DNA of 64,000 bases from Candidatus Krumholzibacteriia bacterium (GTDB taxonomy: Bacteria; Krumholzibacteriota; Krumholzibacteriia; Krumholzibacteriales; Krumholzibacteriaceae). The position numbers and the translations under genes were made by a program. The stretch lies in NCBI GenBank assembly GCA_023131975.1, contig JAGLYV010000045.1:1-64000 (forward strand). The letters run 5' to 3'. The notes below the pieces were generated by a model. It saw only the letters and a program-made list of their open reading frames with translations. It made no database searches and was not told the origin of the DNA. Below, piece by piece: positions 7,716 through 17,645 of the stretch (the first letter of the stretch is position 1; each line of letters starts with the position of its first letter).

Positions 7716-10361
7716 ATGTCAGTTTTCAGAAGATTCTTGTGTTTAGGCCTGTGTTTCTTATCCACCCTCCTCCTGCCCACAGAGAACATGAAGGCTGCTG
7801 CTTCAGCAAATACCAGGTGCCTTGTGGAGAATTACCGCTTCGAAGAGGCCATGGATATTTTCTCGATATTATCCGGCAAGAACTCCATAACCGGAACTGA
7901 TACCAGCAGGATTGTTCCGATCGAATCGATCCTTGATTATTTCTGCCAATCTGATCGGCTTGTGCCATTATCCCGATGGAATTCTGAACCCGATATAGTC
8001 CTTAGAGCAGACAGCATCCTGCAGAACAAATACAAGTTCTGGGTACATGATATAGTTGAACTGCCAAAAGATCTCTCCTGGTCAGAAAATCCAGACGAGA
8101 ACCGCAACTGGGTTTATCACCTGCACAGCTTCGATTTCCTCTGGATACTCTCTGAAGCCTACAGAATGACTGGAAACACCGCATACCTCACAAGAGGAAT
8201 CGAGCTGACATTAGACTATATTGATGATAATTGTGACCCTTTAAAACAAACCTGCGCGCTCTCATGGTCCGACCATACTGTGTCCAACAGGATGATATTC
8301 CTTACCGATTGCTGGCCTCTGCTCGTAGAGAACGAATTGATGAACAGACATGTGGCATCCAGGCTTCTGGAATTCATTTGGAGACATGGAAGGTTTCTGC
8401 ATGACAAGAGAAACTACGTAGCCTACTCAAACCACGGAATATTCAGTTCTATAGCTTTGTTACGGATTGCCCTGAGTTTCCCCGAATTCCGGGATTCATC
8501 AAAATGGGAGACAACCGCCATCGATAGAATGGAAAGACAGTTAGAAGAAAATTTTTCATCGAACGGCGTCCATAAGGAATTCAGCCCGTGGTACCAGATC
8601 TGGTGCGCCGCAATCATATCAAAATACATGGAAGACTGTAAACTCTCCGGCATTGAACTTTCCCCAGGATTCTTTAATAATTATTCTAAGATCGTAGAAG
8701 CTGTACCCTGTTTCATTTATCCCGACAATACTATATCCCTTGCGGGCGATTCCGGGCTTGAACCAAACGAGAAACTCATGCGGAGATTTCTTGCTGAAAT
8801 CCTTCGTAAGCCTCATAAAAACACTGTTCAATGCAAGGAGACAGGCGTTTTTGTCATGCGAAGCCAACGGAGAAGATTCTCGGACCCGCAAAACGAGAGT
8901 TGCCTTATGGCCTTTTTCTCCAACAAAGCCAAAAATCACGATCATATCGATCCGCTGAACATAGAGCTTTACTCCAGGGGACAAAAATGGATCACCGATT
9001 CCGGCAGATACGCGTATGAACCTAAAAAGATCCAGAGGAAATTCGTCCGGTCTCAGAGAGCGCATAATACGATAATCCCATTCATCGCGCGTAACAATGT
9101 CGAACCCGGCAGGCAGGATCGATTACAATCCCCTACGATAAAAAGGCCTCAAACCCATTACCACATTACTGAATCAGAAACATTTTCCCTGCCCGACAAT
9201 TCCCCGGAAACCCTGGAAAAGTTGAAAACCGAATTCCTCGAGAAAAACAAAGGCCTGTTATCATCGGTCCACACAGATACCCCTGCCAGAAAACAGACCC
9301 TTGAAAAACTGTTCGACAGGATCAACACAATAAAAGACCCTACCCTTAAGATCGAAATATTGAAACATCTTGAAGGAACATGCACGGAAATCCTGCGAGA
9401 AAAAATCTTCGTGATGATCGCGCTGGTTTACATGGAAACAAATAATGATTCCGCGATGAAAAAATACCTCGAAAAAGTCGTCGAATTAAAAAGTAACAGC
9501 GAATACTACAATATTGCGATTCAATTGCTAAACACGGCAGATGAAAAATACGAAGACAAATCCGACAAGTCGTCTCTTTCAAGCCGCATCGGGATGGATC
9601 AAAAAATGGAAACTCGGCCGGTGCCCTTTCAACAGGAACCTGGCAGTAAAAACAGTGAGACAGGCGACAAGCAACCGGAAGCGGATTCCTTTAATCAATT
9701 GCCGATCAGGCGAAATTCTAAAACAGATATTCTGACATGGATCTCGAAAAAAGGATTTGATTACCTTGAGGGTTCTTTCTGCTATACTTCCAACTTTTCA
9801 CATTCTCGGGCTGTTTTGTTCGTCAAGCCCCACTACTTTATCATAGTAGACAAGGTGAAAAACAAACAGCAACGGATGAAGATAGAGCAGACCTTTCATT
9901 TCCCGCCAGAAGTGAATGTTGAAGATCTCGGAGACGGGAAATACATGTTGAGCTCTCACGACTCCCTCTATTGTCTGATGACCCCACTGATCTTTCCCGA
10001 GAATATCGACTCGAAGATATTGAGGGGACAAACAGAACCTTTCTACCAGGGATGGTATTCCGGACATTACAACGAGTTGCTGCCAGCTTCCACTCTTGTC
10101 AACCAGGGTGACAACATGATCGGCACACATTATCTGGTGTACCTCCTGGTTCCCACCGGCACTACGAATCCAACCCGGACCAGAATCCGTTCAACTCATC
10201 CCAATACCTGGAATGGACACGATGACAAACCGATTCGTGTCTGGATAAATGATCCGGCATACAGAGTCCTATTATCGTTCATGCCATCTGAAAATTTTAT
10301 CCGTGGTAGCAAAACCGCGCCCGGAGCGCCAGTCATCAAAATACAGCGATTTAACAACTAG
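7716..10361 (+). CDS. Heparinase II/III-like polysaccharide lyase, exported, with internal insertion
   Basis: The 881-residue protein starts with a hydrophobic signal (LCLGLCFLSTLLLP). Residues 80-330 form an all-helical (alpha/alpha)-toroid-like domain, including NWVYHLHSFDFLWILSEAYR and KRNYVAYSNHGIFSSIALL, typical of Hepar_II_III N domains. The C-terminal beta-sandwich signature follows at about 405-460 (NKAKNHDHIDPLNIELYSRG, then W-I-T-D-S-G-R-Y-A-Y). Such enzymes cleave uronic-acid glycans by beta-elimination. From about residue 475 to 675 the beta domain is interrupted by a charged, helical, TPR-like and low-complexity segment (LEKLKTEFLEKNKGLL, EKSDKSS-type linkers). The sandwich then resumes at FDYLEGSFCYTSNFSHSRAV. 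The gene is visibly more AT-rich than its neighbours, suggesting a different origin. Glycan substrate unknown. Confidence 0.75.
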   Translation: MSVFRRFLCLGLCFLSTLLLPTENMKAAASANTRCLVENYRFEEAMDIFSILSGKNSITGTDTSRIVPIESILDYFCQSDRLVPLSRWNSEPDIVLRADSILQNKYKFWVHDIVELPKDLSWSENPDENRNWVYHLHSFDFLWILSEAYRMTGNTAYLTRGIELTLDYIDDNCDPLKQTCALSWSDHTVSNRMIFLTDCWPLLVENELMNRHVASRLLEFIWRHGRFLHDKRNYVAYSNHGIFSSIALLRIALSFPEFRDSSKWETTAIDRMERQLEENFSSNGVHKEFSPWYQIWCAAIISKYMEDCKLSGIELSPGFFNNYSKIVEAVPCFIYPDNTISLAGDSGLEPNEKLMRRFLAEILRKPHKNTVQCKETGVFVMRSQRRRFSDPQNESCLMAFFSNKAKNHDHIDPLNIELYSRGQKWITDSGRYAYEPKKIQRKFVRSQRAHNTIIPFIARNNVEPGRQDRLQSPTIKRPQTHYHITESETFSLPDNSPETLEKLKTEFLEKNKGLLSSVHTDTPARKQTLEKLFDRINTIKDPTLKIEILKHLEGTCTEILREKIFVMIALVYMETNNDSAMKKYLEKVVELKSNSEYYNIAIQLLNTADEKYEDKSDKSSLSSRIGMDQKMETRPVPFQQEPGSKNSETGDKQPEADSFNQLPIRRNSKTDILTWISKKGFDYLEGSFCYTSNFSHSRAVLFVKPHYFIIVDKVKNKQQRMKIEQTFHFPPEVNVEDLGDGKYMLSSHDSLYCLMTPLIFPENIDSKILRGQTEPFYQGWYSGHYNELLPASTLVNQGDNMIGTHYLVYLLVPTGTTNPTRTRIRSTHPNTWNGHDDKPIRVWINDPAYRVLLSFMPSENFIRGSKTAPGAPVIKIQRFNN

Positions 10362-10534
10362 GATTGACATGAAATCATCGCCGACACACGATTGACAGGA
10401 TCATCTGATAACGACAAGTTTAATGACTCGTCGACACTTTGAACACGGCAAGACCTTCCAGGATGTTCTCTTCTCCGCATCCAGCCGGCGCAGGGGCTTT
10501 CTGACCAGAGTTTAGATGTTGACTGGCCCGAAAG

Positions 10535-12181
10535 ATGCCATATATAATGCTGAAGAGTTTTAATGATAGTTTTTTAGACAGGGAAGTGTCATTTTTGCGT
10601 CCATGGATTGCATTTTTATCGATTCTGTTCCTGATCCTTCCGGCTTTCTTTGCTCCGGTGGAGGCGGGACAGGTCACTCTGATCATCAACTTTCCCTCGA
10701 TATCACCGAATGACGACGGGGTGAAAGATTCGATGACCGCGGCCATGACGCTCGCGGGCGCGGTCGACACCCTTCTTGTCACGATCGAGACCCTGGCGAT
10801 GACGGAAGTCCTGGATACCATCTACCAGGAGACAGGATGGCCGGCAGGACAGTATTCCGCCATCTGGGACGGCCGTGACCATACAGGGACACTGCTGCCA
10901 GAGGGTGAGTACCTGCTGCGGCTCTATGAATACAGCGGAGGTACGGGAGAATACCAGCAGAGAACGGTAGTAATCGATCTGACTCCACCCTCTGTGAATA
11001 TCGACAGGATCGAGCCAGGGGTCTTCTCCCCCGGATTCCCCACGGACTCTTCGACTGTCGCTGTCTATTACATGGTCTCTTTGTTTGAGACAGGTTCGGC
11101 GACATTCATAACGATTACCGATCCTGAGGAAACTTCGTGGACTACCGCTCTCGAAGTGACCGCTGACGGCGAGTATCTGTACGAATGGCTGCCAGCCGAT
11201 GACGTCCTTCCAGGCCTCCATTTGCTGGCGATCGATATCACCGATGTAGCAGGGAATACTGCGACTGCTTCGGGCGCCGCCCTGATAGACACGGGATCTC
11301 CCGAAATCACCCTCCTTACCGTTATCGAAGCAGAGACCAGGACCGTACCACTCGACATAACAGGCTATTGCCATGACCCAGCCGGAATACAGACCGGATC
11401 CCTCAAAATGGCCTGGGGACAGTTCGACACAGAAGACGTTTATTATGAGAGTGATTACCTGGCCCCTGACAGTTCATGGTACCAGGTGGACACCCTCTAC
11501 TGGAGATTCGATGTCCCGGACACTGTGAACGGAACGGTATCGTGGTTCGAAAATCAGTATACCCTGAATATAAAATGCAGCGACAATTACAATCAGTTGA
11601 GCCTGCGGCCTGTCAAATTCACCCTGGACAGGACTTCACCAGCACCTCCCCTGATATTGAACCGGCCGGGGACGGTCCTGACGTCTCCGATAGAACTGGA
11701 ACTGGAGTTTGCCGAAGACGTTGACTCCCTGATCATATTCAGATCGTATGAGAGTACAGTCACCAACACGACTATCGCATCTTATATGCCTTCTACCGTA
11801 GAGCTGGGCACTGGACAAAACTTGATCTGGGTCGTCGCCAAAGATGTGGCCGGCAATGAAAGCGGAAGTTCGGAGATCCTTGATGTGACATACTCTTTAG
11901 GAACGGGGATATCCTACCCCGAAGCTTTCCGCGGTCCCGATGTATTCCATATAGTGACCGACTCCGCGGCCAGCGGAGTCGAGATCGATATTTACGACCT
12001 CGGAGGTGAAAAGGTCAGGACGCTTAGAGACTGGTCTATCTCCTCCGCTTATGAGATCGAGTGGGATCTGCTCAACGATGACGGTGAGACCGTGAGAAAC
12101 GGCGCGTATCTGATGGTGATGACGATACATTCCGGAGGGTCCAGGACGATTGAGAAAAACTTTATAGCAGTGGTGAAATAA
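10535..12181 (+). CDS. Secreted multi-domain Ig/FlgD-like protein
   Basis: The 548-residue protein has a late hydrophobic signal (WIAFLSILFLILPAFFAPVEAG), so the true start may be one of the internal codons (ATG at 10547 or GTG at 10586) rather than 10535. It contains FlgD-like Ig folds at both ends: SPNDDGVKDS...IWDGRDHTGTLLPEGEYLLRLYE near residues 55-145, and a last one at about 475-545 (VEIDIYDLGGEKVRTL...WDLLNDDGETVRNGAYLMVM). Between them lie Ig-like repeats with IDLTPPSVNID and LDRTSPAPPLIL joints. This is a cell-surface or secreted structural or adhesive protein; no catalytic motif is seen. The next gene, a PorV-like barrel, begins 2 nt after the stop codon, so the two are co-expressed. 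Confidence 0.7.
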   Translation: MPYIMLKSFNDSFLDREVSFLRPWIAFLSILFLILPAFFAPVEAGQVTLIINFPSISPNDDGVKDSMTAAMTLAGAVDTLLVTIETLAMTEVLDTIYQETGWPAGQYSAIWDGRDHTGTLLPEGEYLLRLYEYSGGTGEYQQRTVVIDLTPPSVNIDRIEPGVFSPGFPTDSSTVAVYYMVSLFETGSATFITITDPEETSWTTALEVTADGEYLYEWLPADDVLPGLHLLAIDITDVAGNTATASGAALIDTGSPEITLLTVIEAETRTVPLDITGYCHDPAGIQTGSLKMAWGQFDTEDVYYESDYLAPDSSWYQVDTLYWRFDVPDTVNGTVSWFENQYTLNIKCSDNYNQLSLRPVKFTLDRTSPAPPLILNRPGTVLTSPIELELEFAEDVDSLIIFRSYESTVTNTTIASYMPSTVELGTGQNLIWVVAKDVAGNESGSSEILDVTYSLGTGISYPEAFRGPDVFHIVTDSAASGVEIDIYDLGGEKVRTLRDWSISSAYEIEWDLLNDDGETVRNGAYLMVMTIHSGGSRTIEKNFIAVVK

Positions 12182-12183
12182 CG

Positions 12184-13125
12184 ATGAGGGAATGCAGAAA
12201 TAAAACAGTTTTATTCATTATCGCCGTGGCTATGCTGCCGCTGCTCCCGTACGGATTATCGGCGACCGAGGGTTCCCGGGGTGGAACATTTCTCCCGATG
12301 GGTTGGGACGCGCGAGGTGAGGCGCTCGGAGGAGCTGCCACCCTTCTCGCGAGAGACGATGGAGCCGCATATTACAATCCCGCGAATCTCGTCTTTCTCC
12401 GCTCGACGAGGGTGACGGCAGGAGTGACGAGGCCCGTTCCCGGCCTTGACAACCTCTACAGCATCGTAACAGCCGGTACAGGACTGATGGACACCAGGAC
12501 CTCGCCTGACGGCACAGTCGAGGTCAGAAGACTGGCTGCCGCCGTCTCGATATCCCATCTGGGATTAAAACTGGCGGGCGGATCTGCCTGGAACGAGGGA
12601 ACGGCCGGATTCTCGGCCGCATTCAGCATCAATCATTTCAACAGCATCGGGGCGACAGTCCGATTCCTGAGAAGCTGGACCGATCTGGACGATGCCGATT
12701 CCTGGGGGATGGCATTCGATTTTGGATGGACGACCCGACTGTATCGCAACTTATGGTTTGGACTCGTTGCCAGAAACACCAACAGCGTAATACATTACCC
12801 GGAGATCGACGAAGAACTGGACAGCTCGGTCAATCTTGCACTTTCACTGGAAGAACTGTTCGGACGCGTATCGATCGAGGGCGACGTAGTGACGAGGGCC
12901 GGAGAACTGAACAGGATCCTTCTCGGTTCCGAGATAGTGATCGTAGAAGGCACGTTGTCCATCCTTGGCGGCGTCGATGCCAGGCTGGTCAATTATTCGC
13001 GGACAATCACGAGTTTCGGACTTCTCACAAGCCTCGCGAACGCGGATATAGCCCTCTCATTCACTTTCGACCCTGAAGACGCATTCGGCAGACAGACCAG
13101 GTTATCGGTCAGCTACCAGTTCTAG
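12184..13125 (+). CDS. PorV/PorQ-like outer-membrane barrel protein
   Basis: The 313-residue protein has an N-terminal signal (LLPYGLSATEG) followed by the PorV/PorQ (UPF0164-like) signature: FLPMGWDARGEALGGAAT, then DDGAAYYNPANLVFLRS near residues 58-75. The rest consists of alternating hydrophobic beta-strand-like segments ending in an aromatic residue (LSVSYQF), as in outer-membrane barrels. In type IX secretion PorV shuttles cargo carrying a C-terminal domain to the PorU sortase. Here it is paired with an Ig/FlgD-like secreted protein 2 nt upstream. A FadL-like transport role is the alternative. Confidence 0.72.
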   Translation: MRECRNKTVLFIIAVAMLPLLPYGLSATEGSRGGTFLPMGWDARGEALGGAATLLARDDGAAYYNPANLVFLRSTRVTAGVTRPVPGLDNLYSIVTAGTGLMDTRTSPDGTVEVRRLAAAVSISHLGLKLAGGSAWNEGTAGFSAAFSINHFNSIGATVRFLRSWTDLDDADSWGMAFDFGWTTRLYRNLWFGLVARNTNSVIHYPEIDEELDSSVNLALSLEELFGRVSIEGDVVTRAGELNRILLGSEIVIVEGTLSILGGVDARLVNYSRTITSFGLLTSLANADIALSFTFDPEDAFGRQTRLSVSYQF

Positions 13126-13142
13126 CTTCCACTCGATACGAT

Positions 13143-14510
13143 TCATTTTTTCAGAGGAATAAATTGTCTGCCCGTACAGGCATACCAGGCGATCGTGGGT
13201 AGCAGCATCGTCAACCAGAGAATCATGTGGTGGGCCACGGGGATGAACATCGAATTTACAAATACCCCCACCTGCTGCACGAACAGCAACCTTCCGATCT
13301 GAGCCGCTTCAGGATCTTCCTTGAGATTCATCAACCCCCTGGTCACTCTCAGGGTATAGGTCATTATCCATAAATAGACGATGAGCGCCGGAATGCCCAG
13401 ATCAGAAAAGACCTGCAGGATGCTGTTGTGCACAAAATTCGGAAATGAGGTGTACCTTGCCGCGTGAAAAAGGAAATTCTCGATACCGATCCCGAATAAC
13501 GGGTGCCTGATTCCCAGGATGACAGCGATCTTCATCGTATATATCCGCGAGAGTATGGCTGTGTCCTCAGTCATACTGTTTCCGATCTCCACGAGAGACG
13601 CGATCCGTTCCCAGTACACCGGGGGAGCGAGAAGCGCTCCCACAGCCATCATGGCCAGGCCGGTAAACAGAACCGATTTGTTACGGCGTTCCACGATCAG
13701 AAGTGTGAGGAACATGGCGGTGAGGGCGACAAACGCGCCCCTCGAAAAGCTCAGGACCATCACGAATACCGTCCCTGCCGTCACAACAGCGATAACCGGC
13801 CTCACGAACCACGGCCTTCTAAGCCTGACAAAAAGGATAAAGAGTATAGGGATGAGAAATGTAAGAGAAAACGCGAACATATTCGGTTCCCTGAGATATC
13901 CTTCATACCTCAACAACGCCTGCCCCCAGATAAGCGACAGATCGGCATACTTTTCGGGAGGGGGCACCAGGAAAGGCAGAAAATTGCTTATCAGGCTTCC
14001 GAGAGATAAAACGAGAAGTACCATGAAAAATTCATCCCTCGACCGGGAGAATTGTACTATTAAAAAGAGAGATATGAGAGTACTCAAAAAATAGTCCATA
14101 CGGAATATGGAGCTCCCGATATCCCTCGCGAAGATCATCGACTGAAAAGAAAAGAGAAAGAAAGCGGCGGCGAGAAAAAAGAGCCTCCTGTCATGAATGA
14201 TGATCTTCCGTCCCATTAACACAGCCACACCCCACGAGGCTATTAGAAGCAGGGCCGACATCCGTACAAGTGGAAAATGAAAAAAGATGAAGATGTTGGA
14301 AAACAGCAGGGTGAGAAGGAAATAGAACGACCACTTCGGATGATCGAAAAGAATCATCAGGATCGGAAGAAGAAAAATTCCGACAATGGTGAGCCTGACC
14401 AGCCCTCTCGGCAATAAAACAAGCGCGATGGCGGCAAAGACGACCAGCACGATGACTACAAGGGCCAACCTGCCCCTATGGACCGGCTCACCGAAAATCT
14501 CGAATCTCAA
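13143..14510 (-). CDS. O-antigen ligase/polymerase family membrane protein
   Basis: About 455 residues with ten or more hydrophobic helices and a large periplasmic loop between roughly residues 290 and 360. That loop contains the Wzy_C/WaaL-type motif GIRHPLFGIGIENFLFHAARYT followed by HNSILQVFSDLG, with the conserved His that family members use in glycan transfer. These enzymes polymerise or ligate lipid-linked oligosaccharides in the periplasm. The start is TTG with AGGAGAGA upstream. It is the third gene of a minus-strand operon (GT39-like, Wzz-like, this one), 15 nt after the Wzz-like gene, which supports a role in surface polysaccharide assembly. Confidence 0.85.
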   Translation of the reverse strand: MRFEIFGEPVHRGRLALVVIVLVVFAAIALVLLPRGLVRLTIVGIFLLPILMILFDHPKWSFYFLLTLLFSNIFIFFHFPLVRMSALLLIASWGVAVLMGRKIIIHDRRLFFLAAAFFLFSFQSMIFARDIGSSIFRMDYFLSTLISLFLIVQFSRSRDEFFMVLLVLSLGSLISNFLPFLVPPPEKYADLSLIWGQALLRYEGYLREPNMFAFSLTFLIPILFILFVRLRRPWFVRPVIAVVTAGTVFVMVLSFSRGAFVALTAMFLTLLIVERRNKSVLFTGLAMMAVGALLAPPVYWERIASLVEIGNSMTEDTAILSRIYTMKIAVILGIRHPLFGIGIENFLFHAARYTSFPNFVHNSILQVFSDLGIPALIVYLWIMTYTLRVTRGLMNLKEDPEAAQIGRLLFVQQVGVFVNSMFIPVAHHMILWLTMLLPTIAWYACTGRQFIPLKK

Positions 14511-14525
14511 CTTTTCTCTCTCCTG

Positions 14526-15668
14526 TTACAGGGGATCCTGAGCGGAAGCGTCTGCCCCGGACTCATCTTCCGCGTCGGAGAAACGCCCTGCCTTTATCTG
14601 CTGCCTCAGCAGCAATATGAAACATATCCAGAGGAAGGCCGATGCCGTTCCGACAAGGACGATCTGTTTTCTCTTCGGCCACGACCTCATCTCGGGGACG
14701 AACGGAGGGTCGATGATCCTGATAACACTCACATCGCTGCCCGCTGCTATTCTGACATCCTCCAGCTTGAGATTGACGAATGCGAGGGCGAATTCGTGTA
14801 CGATCCTCTCACTCATCAGGCCCAGATATTCCGACGATATTGCCTGGAGTTCGTCGAGAGGGGGGAAAAGCTCTCCACCCCCATCACCCTCGACAAGGTC
14901 AGAGACCCTTTTCCTCACCGCGTCAAGTTCCAGTTCCAGTCTTTCCAGTTCCGGGTTTGTCGGCTTCATCGTCATCTCGAGCATCGTTTTTTCAATTTCT
15001 ATCAAAGTCTCCCTGGCGGTAAGTCCAGCTATGACCCTGTATGTGGCCCTGGCCTGCTGCTGCACTTCAAAGACACCGTTCTCCTTCATAAACCGGACGA
15101 TCTCATCGTCCAGGCCCGCGATCATCTTCTCCCGCCGGACTTTTTCAGTTTCGAGAAAATCACGCTTTGACGACGCGTTCTCCATCGTAAATTCCACAAG
15201 AAGCATATCAATAAACTCAAGATATGCCGAGGCCATGTCCCTTGCTCTGACCGGGTCCGAATCTTCGATCGATATCGTGAGCACACCTTCATTCCCCACG
15301 ATCATCCCCGTGCGTTCGCTCAGTTTCTTGCACGCACGGACACTCTCGTCGACGTGGTATATCGACCCAAGGTCAAACCTCTCTGACATGAGCTCGCACA
15401 TCCTGCGGCTCCTGACGATATATTCGATGATAAAATTCCTTTTTACCCTGACGAAAGTAGCGTAAGTCTCGCCGAGAGACCCGAGACCCGAAAAGAAACT
15501 CTCACCACCGGCAAGCTCCTTTTCCACCCCCGCTGGAAGAAAGGCCCCTCTCGCAATATACCGGGGAGAGATCATGAGACTGGTCACAGCGGAGATGATC
15601 ATTCCGGACACAGTGACGATCATGACTATTTTCTTGTGTTTGAGAATAATTGATATGATGGCAAGCAT
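14526..15668 (-). CDS. Wzz/GumC-like polysaccharide chain-length determinant
   Basis: The 380-residue protein has a transmembrane segment near each end (residues about 12-32 and 335-355) with a long, largely helical periplasmic middle, the Wzz/PCP architecture. The second helix is preceded by the usual Pro-rich stretch (IRIIDPPFVPEMRSWPKRK). No Walker motifs follow it, so there is no fused tyrosine kinase. Family members set the length of O-antigen or exopolysaccharide made by Wzy. Lies 90 nt downstream of the GT39-like gene and 15 nt upstream of the ligase/polymerase gene. Confidence 0.85.
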   Translation of the reverse strand: MLAIISIILKHKKIVMIVTVSGMIISAVTSLMISPRYIARGAFLPAGVEKELAGGESFFSGLGSLGETYATFVRVKRNFIIEYIVRSRRMCELMSERFDLGSIYHVDESVRACKKLSERTGMIVGNEGVLTISIEDSDPVRARDMASAYLEFIDMLLVEFTMENASSKRDFLETEKVRREKMIAGLDDEIVRFMKENGVFEVQQQARATYRVIAGLTARETLIEIEKTMLEMTMKPTNPELERLELELDAVRKRVSDLVEGDGGGELFPPLDELQAISSEYLGLMSERIVHEFALAFVNLKLEDVRIAAGSDVSVIRIIDPPFVPEMRSWPKRKQIVLVGTASAFLWICFILLLRQQIKAGRFSDAEDESGADASAQDPL

Positions 15669-15758
15669 ATTCAGATCCTGACGCAGAAGCCCTTACGGGG
15701 ACGTTCCCGTGAACGGGACTTTATCACTGCCTGCAGATCCCGGCAAGGTTAAAACGAT

Positions 15759-17645
15759 TTATTGTTCTCCCTGTTCGAGCATCAGGAGAAGGCCCTTAAG
15801 CCTTTTGTCCCCGGGCACTATCTTAAGGGCTCTTCTTACCCAGGAAGCCGCTTCTTCTGTCCGGCCCGCATCGTAAGCCGACCGGGAAAGCAGTTGGCAG
15901 GCCAGCAGAGTATCTCTGCTGCGCCCCATTTCCAGCGCGCTCATATACAGCGCGACGGCCTCATCCTTCATCCCCATCTGATCCAGAAGGGAACCGTACT
16001 CGATGGCGAGCATGGGGAAATCAGGTTGAATCCTGTAAGCCCGATCGTACAACAAACGGGATTCCTCCAGCTCCCCCTTTTTCAGCAGGGCCCTGCCGTA
16101 GTTTATGTTGGTCATCACGAGTCTCGGGGCAAGTCTGTACGCCTCGGCAAAGGCCTTTTCCCCTTTTTCGATCTCCCCGGTCTGCATAAAATGATTTCCA
16201 AGAAAAGTATACGCGGCACTCTTGTCCACAAATACCATATTACGGTTAGATACGAAGAAAAAAACAAATGCCACAAAAAGAATCGCCACCACACCTCTCT
16301 TCCATTCCCTGGATCGCAGGGTGCCGAGCGTCCACACCGAAAAGACAGCGCCGAGGACGATCAGGACAGGGACAGAAGGGATCCGGTACCTGGCATTTGT
16401 ATAAAAGAGGAGGATAGACGCTATGGCCGCGCCCGCGAATATACCGGTCAGCCACCTGCCTTTCTTTAACAGAAAGACCAGGATCAGGCCTGGAAGCGCG
16501 AACGCGGATATCAGGCTGAATGGAACTATGGCAGAATGGAGAATCGGACACTCCCGTTTGAATATCGAAAGCTCTACTATATCGGACACCTCTGTCCCGT
16601 TCCAGAAAAGCAGCAGTTTCCTCCCGAGAAGTCTCATCCAGCCAACAGGATCGCTCGAAATAGACTGCCTGGCTTGAGCCATCCAGTAATCAGAAGTCTC
16701 GGCATCGGTCATCCTCGTTCCCGTTTCTCTCTCGGCCACGACTCTGGCATCCTCGATCAGTCCCCTCATATCCGATCTCATCCCTTCGGGGGGGCTGTAT
16801 ATGCCCGTTGCCCCCGACCTGTTTCCGATATAGAAATTTATCCCTCCATGTGTAGACACTGGCACAAACTTCCCTGTCTGCGCCGCGTTATAGATGACAG
16901 GAGGCAATAACATCGCGATCATACCGGCCAGACAGACGGCGCCAGTGATAAGCCCCCTGCGCCCCCTTCCCGAACGAAAATATAACCAGAGAGGAATCGC
17001 GGGGACGAGAAGAAGAAAAATATTCGGCCTTCCCAGCGCACCGGCGCCGATAAACAGGCCCAGCAGAAGACAGCAGATCCAGAGAGGGACCTCTCTACCG
17101 GCAATGACGGGAACACTTCCCTCGGCGAGAGGCCTGTCGACGATCAGGGCCATCAGGTATGAGGCCGAAAAGATAAAGATCACCAGGGTCGTGGCAAGGA
17201 GGCTACCCTCGTACAGCAGAAACTGCGGATACAACGCCGAGGCGAAAGCTGCGATAAGACCCGTGAGTCGAGGATCGATCCTCTGGTCGCCCATATTGAG
17301 CGCAAACCTTCTCCCCATCGCATATATGAGAACTATTGTCAGGATGCCTGTGACCGATTGCAATATTCTGGTCCATATCATGGCCTCGCCGAACAGCCTG
17401 TAGACACCGGCAAGGAAAACCGGGTAAAGCGGATTGAACGAGATCGCTCCTCCGGAAATCCCGGCTCCGGACGATATTCCCGAGGCAAGTTCGCGGTAAA
17501 ACATCATGTCCAGTGGCAGGACTGCCCCGATATCGGATCTCTCGATCTGTATGATGAACAGGACCCTGATAACGGCCGCCACCACCAATAAGGCGGGAAG
17601 AACGATCGAAACCGCATTGAATGTATACTTTTTATTCTTTGTCAT
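15759..17645 (-). CDS. GT39-like membrane glycosyltransferase with TPR tail
   Basis: The N-terminal roughly 440 residues are multi-spanning. They contain a first-loop acidic motif (AVLPLDMMFYRELASGI) and FNPLYPVFLAGVYRLFGE, similar to the PMT_2/GT39 type of polyprenyl-phosphate-sugar-dependent transferases. After the last helix, residues about 470-620 form TPR repeats (AYTFLGNHFMQTGEIEKGEK, NYGRALLKKGELEESRLLY, EYGSLLDQMGMKDEAVALYM). The TPR tail may recruit protein or lipid partners. It is the first gene of the polysaccharide operon that continues with Wzz-like and ligase genes. The start ATG has AGGATGG upstream. The sugar donor and acceptor are unknown. Confidence 0.72.
   Translation of the reverse strand: MTKNKKYTFNAVSIVLPALLVVAAVIRVLFIIQIERSDIGAVLPLDMMFYRELASGISSGAGISGGAISFNPLYPVFLAGVYRLFGEAMIWTRILQSVTGILTIVLIYAMGRRFALNMGDQRIDPRLTGLIAAFASALYPQFLLYEGSLLATTLVIFIFSASYLMALIVDRPLAEGSVPVIAGREVPLWICCLLLGLFIGAGALGRPNIFLLLVPAIPLWLYFRSGRGRRGLITGAVCLAGMIAMLLPPVIYNAAQTGKFVPVSTHGGINFYIGNRSGATGIYSPPEGMRSDMRGLIEDARVVAERETGTRMTDAETSDYWMAQARQSISSDPVGWMRLLGRKLLLFWNGTEVSDIVELSIFKRECPILHSAIVPFSLISAFALPGLILVFLLKKGRWLTGIFAGAAIASILLFYTNARYRIPSVPVLIVLGAVFSVWTLGTLRSREWKRGVVAILFVAFVFFFVSNRNMVFVDKSAAYTFLGNHFMQTGEIEKGEKAFAEAYRLAPRLVMTNINYGRALLKKGELEESRLLYDRAYRIQPDFPMLAIEYGSLLDQMGMKDEAVALYMSALEMGRSRDTLLACQLLSRSAYDAGRTEEAASWVRRALKIVPGDKRLKGLLLMLEQGEQ

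Noticed and set aside
10535-13125. Complete type IX secretion locus
   Set aside because: Only a PorV-like barrel and FlgD-fold proteins are seen; no PorK/L/M/N, SprA or response regulator genes in the window.
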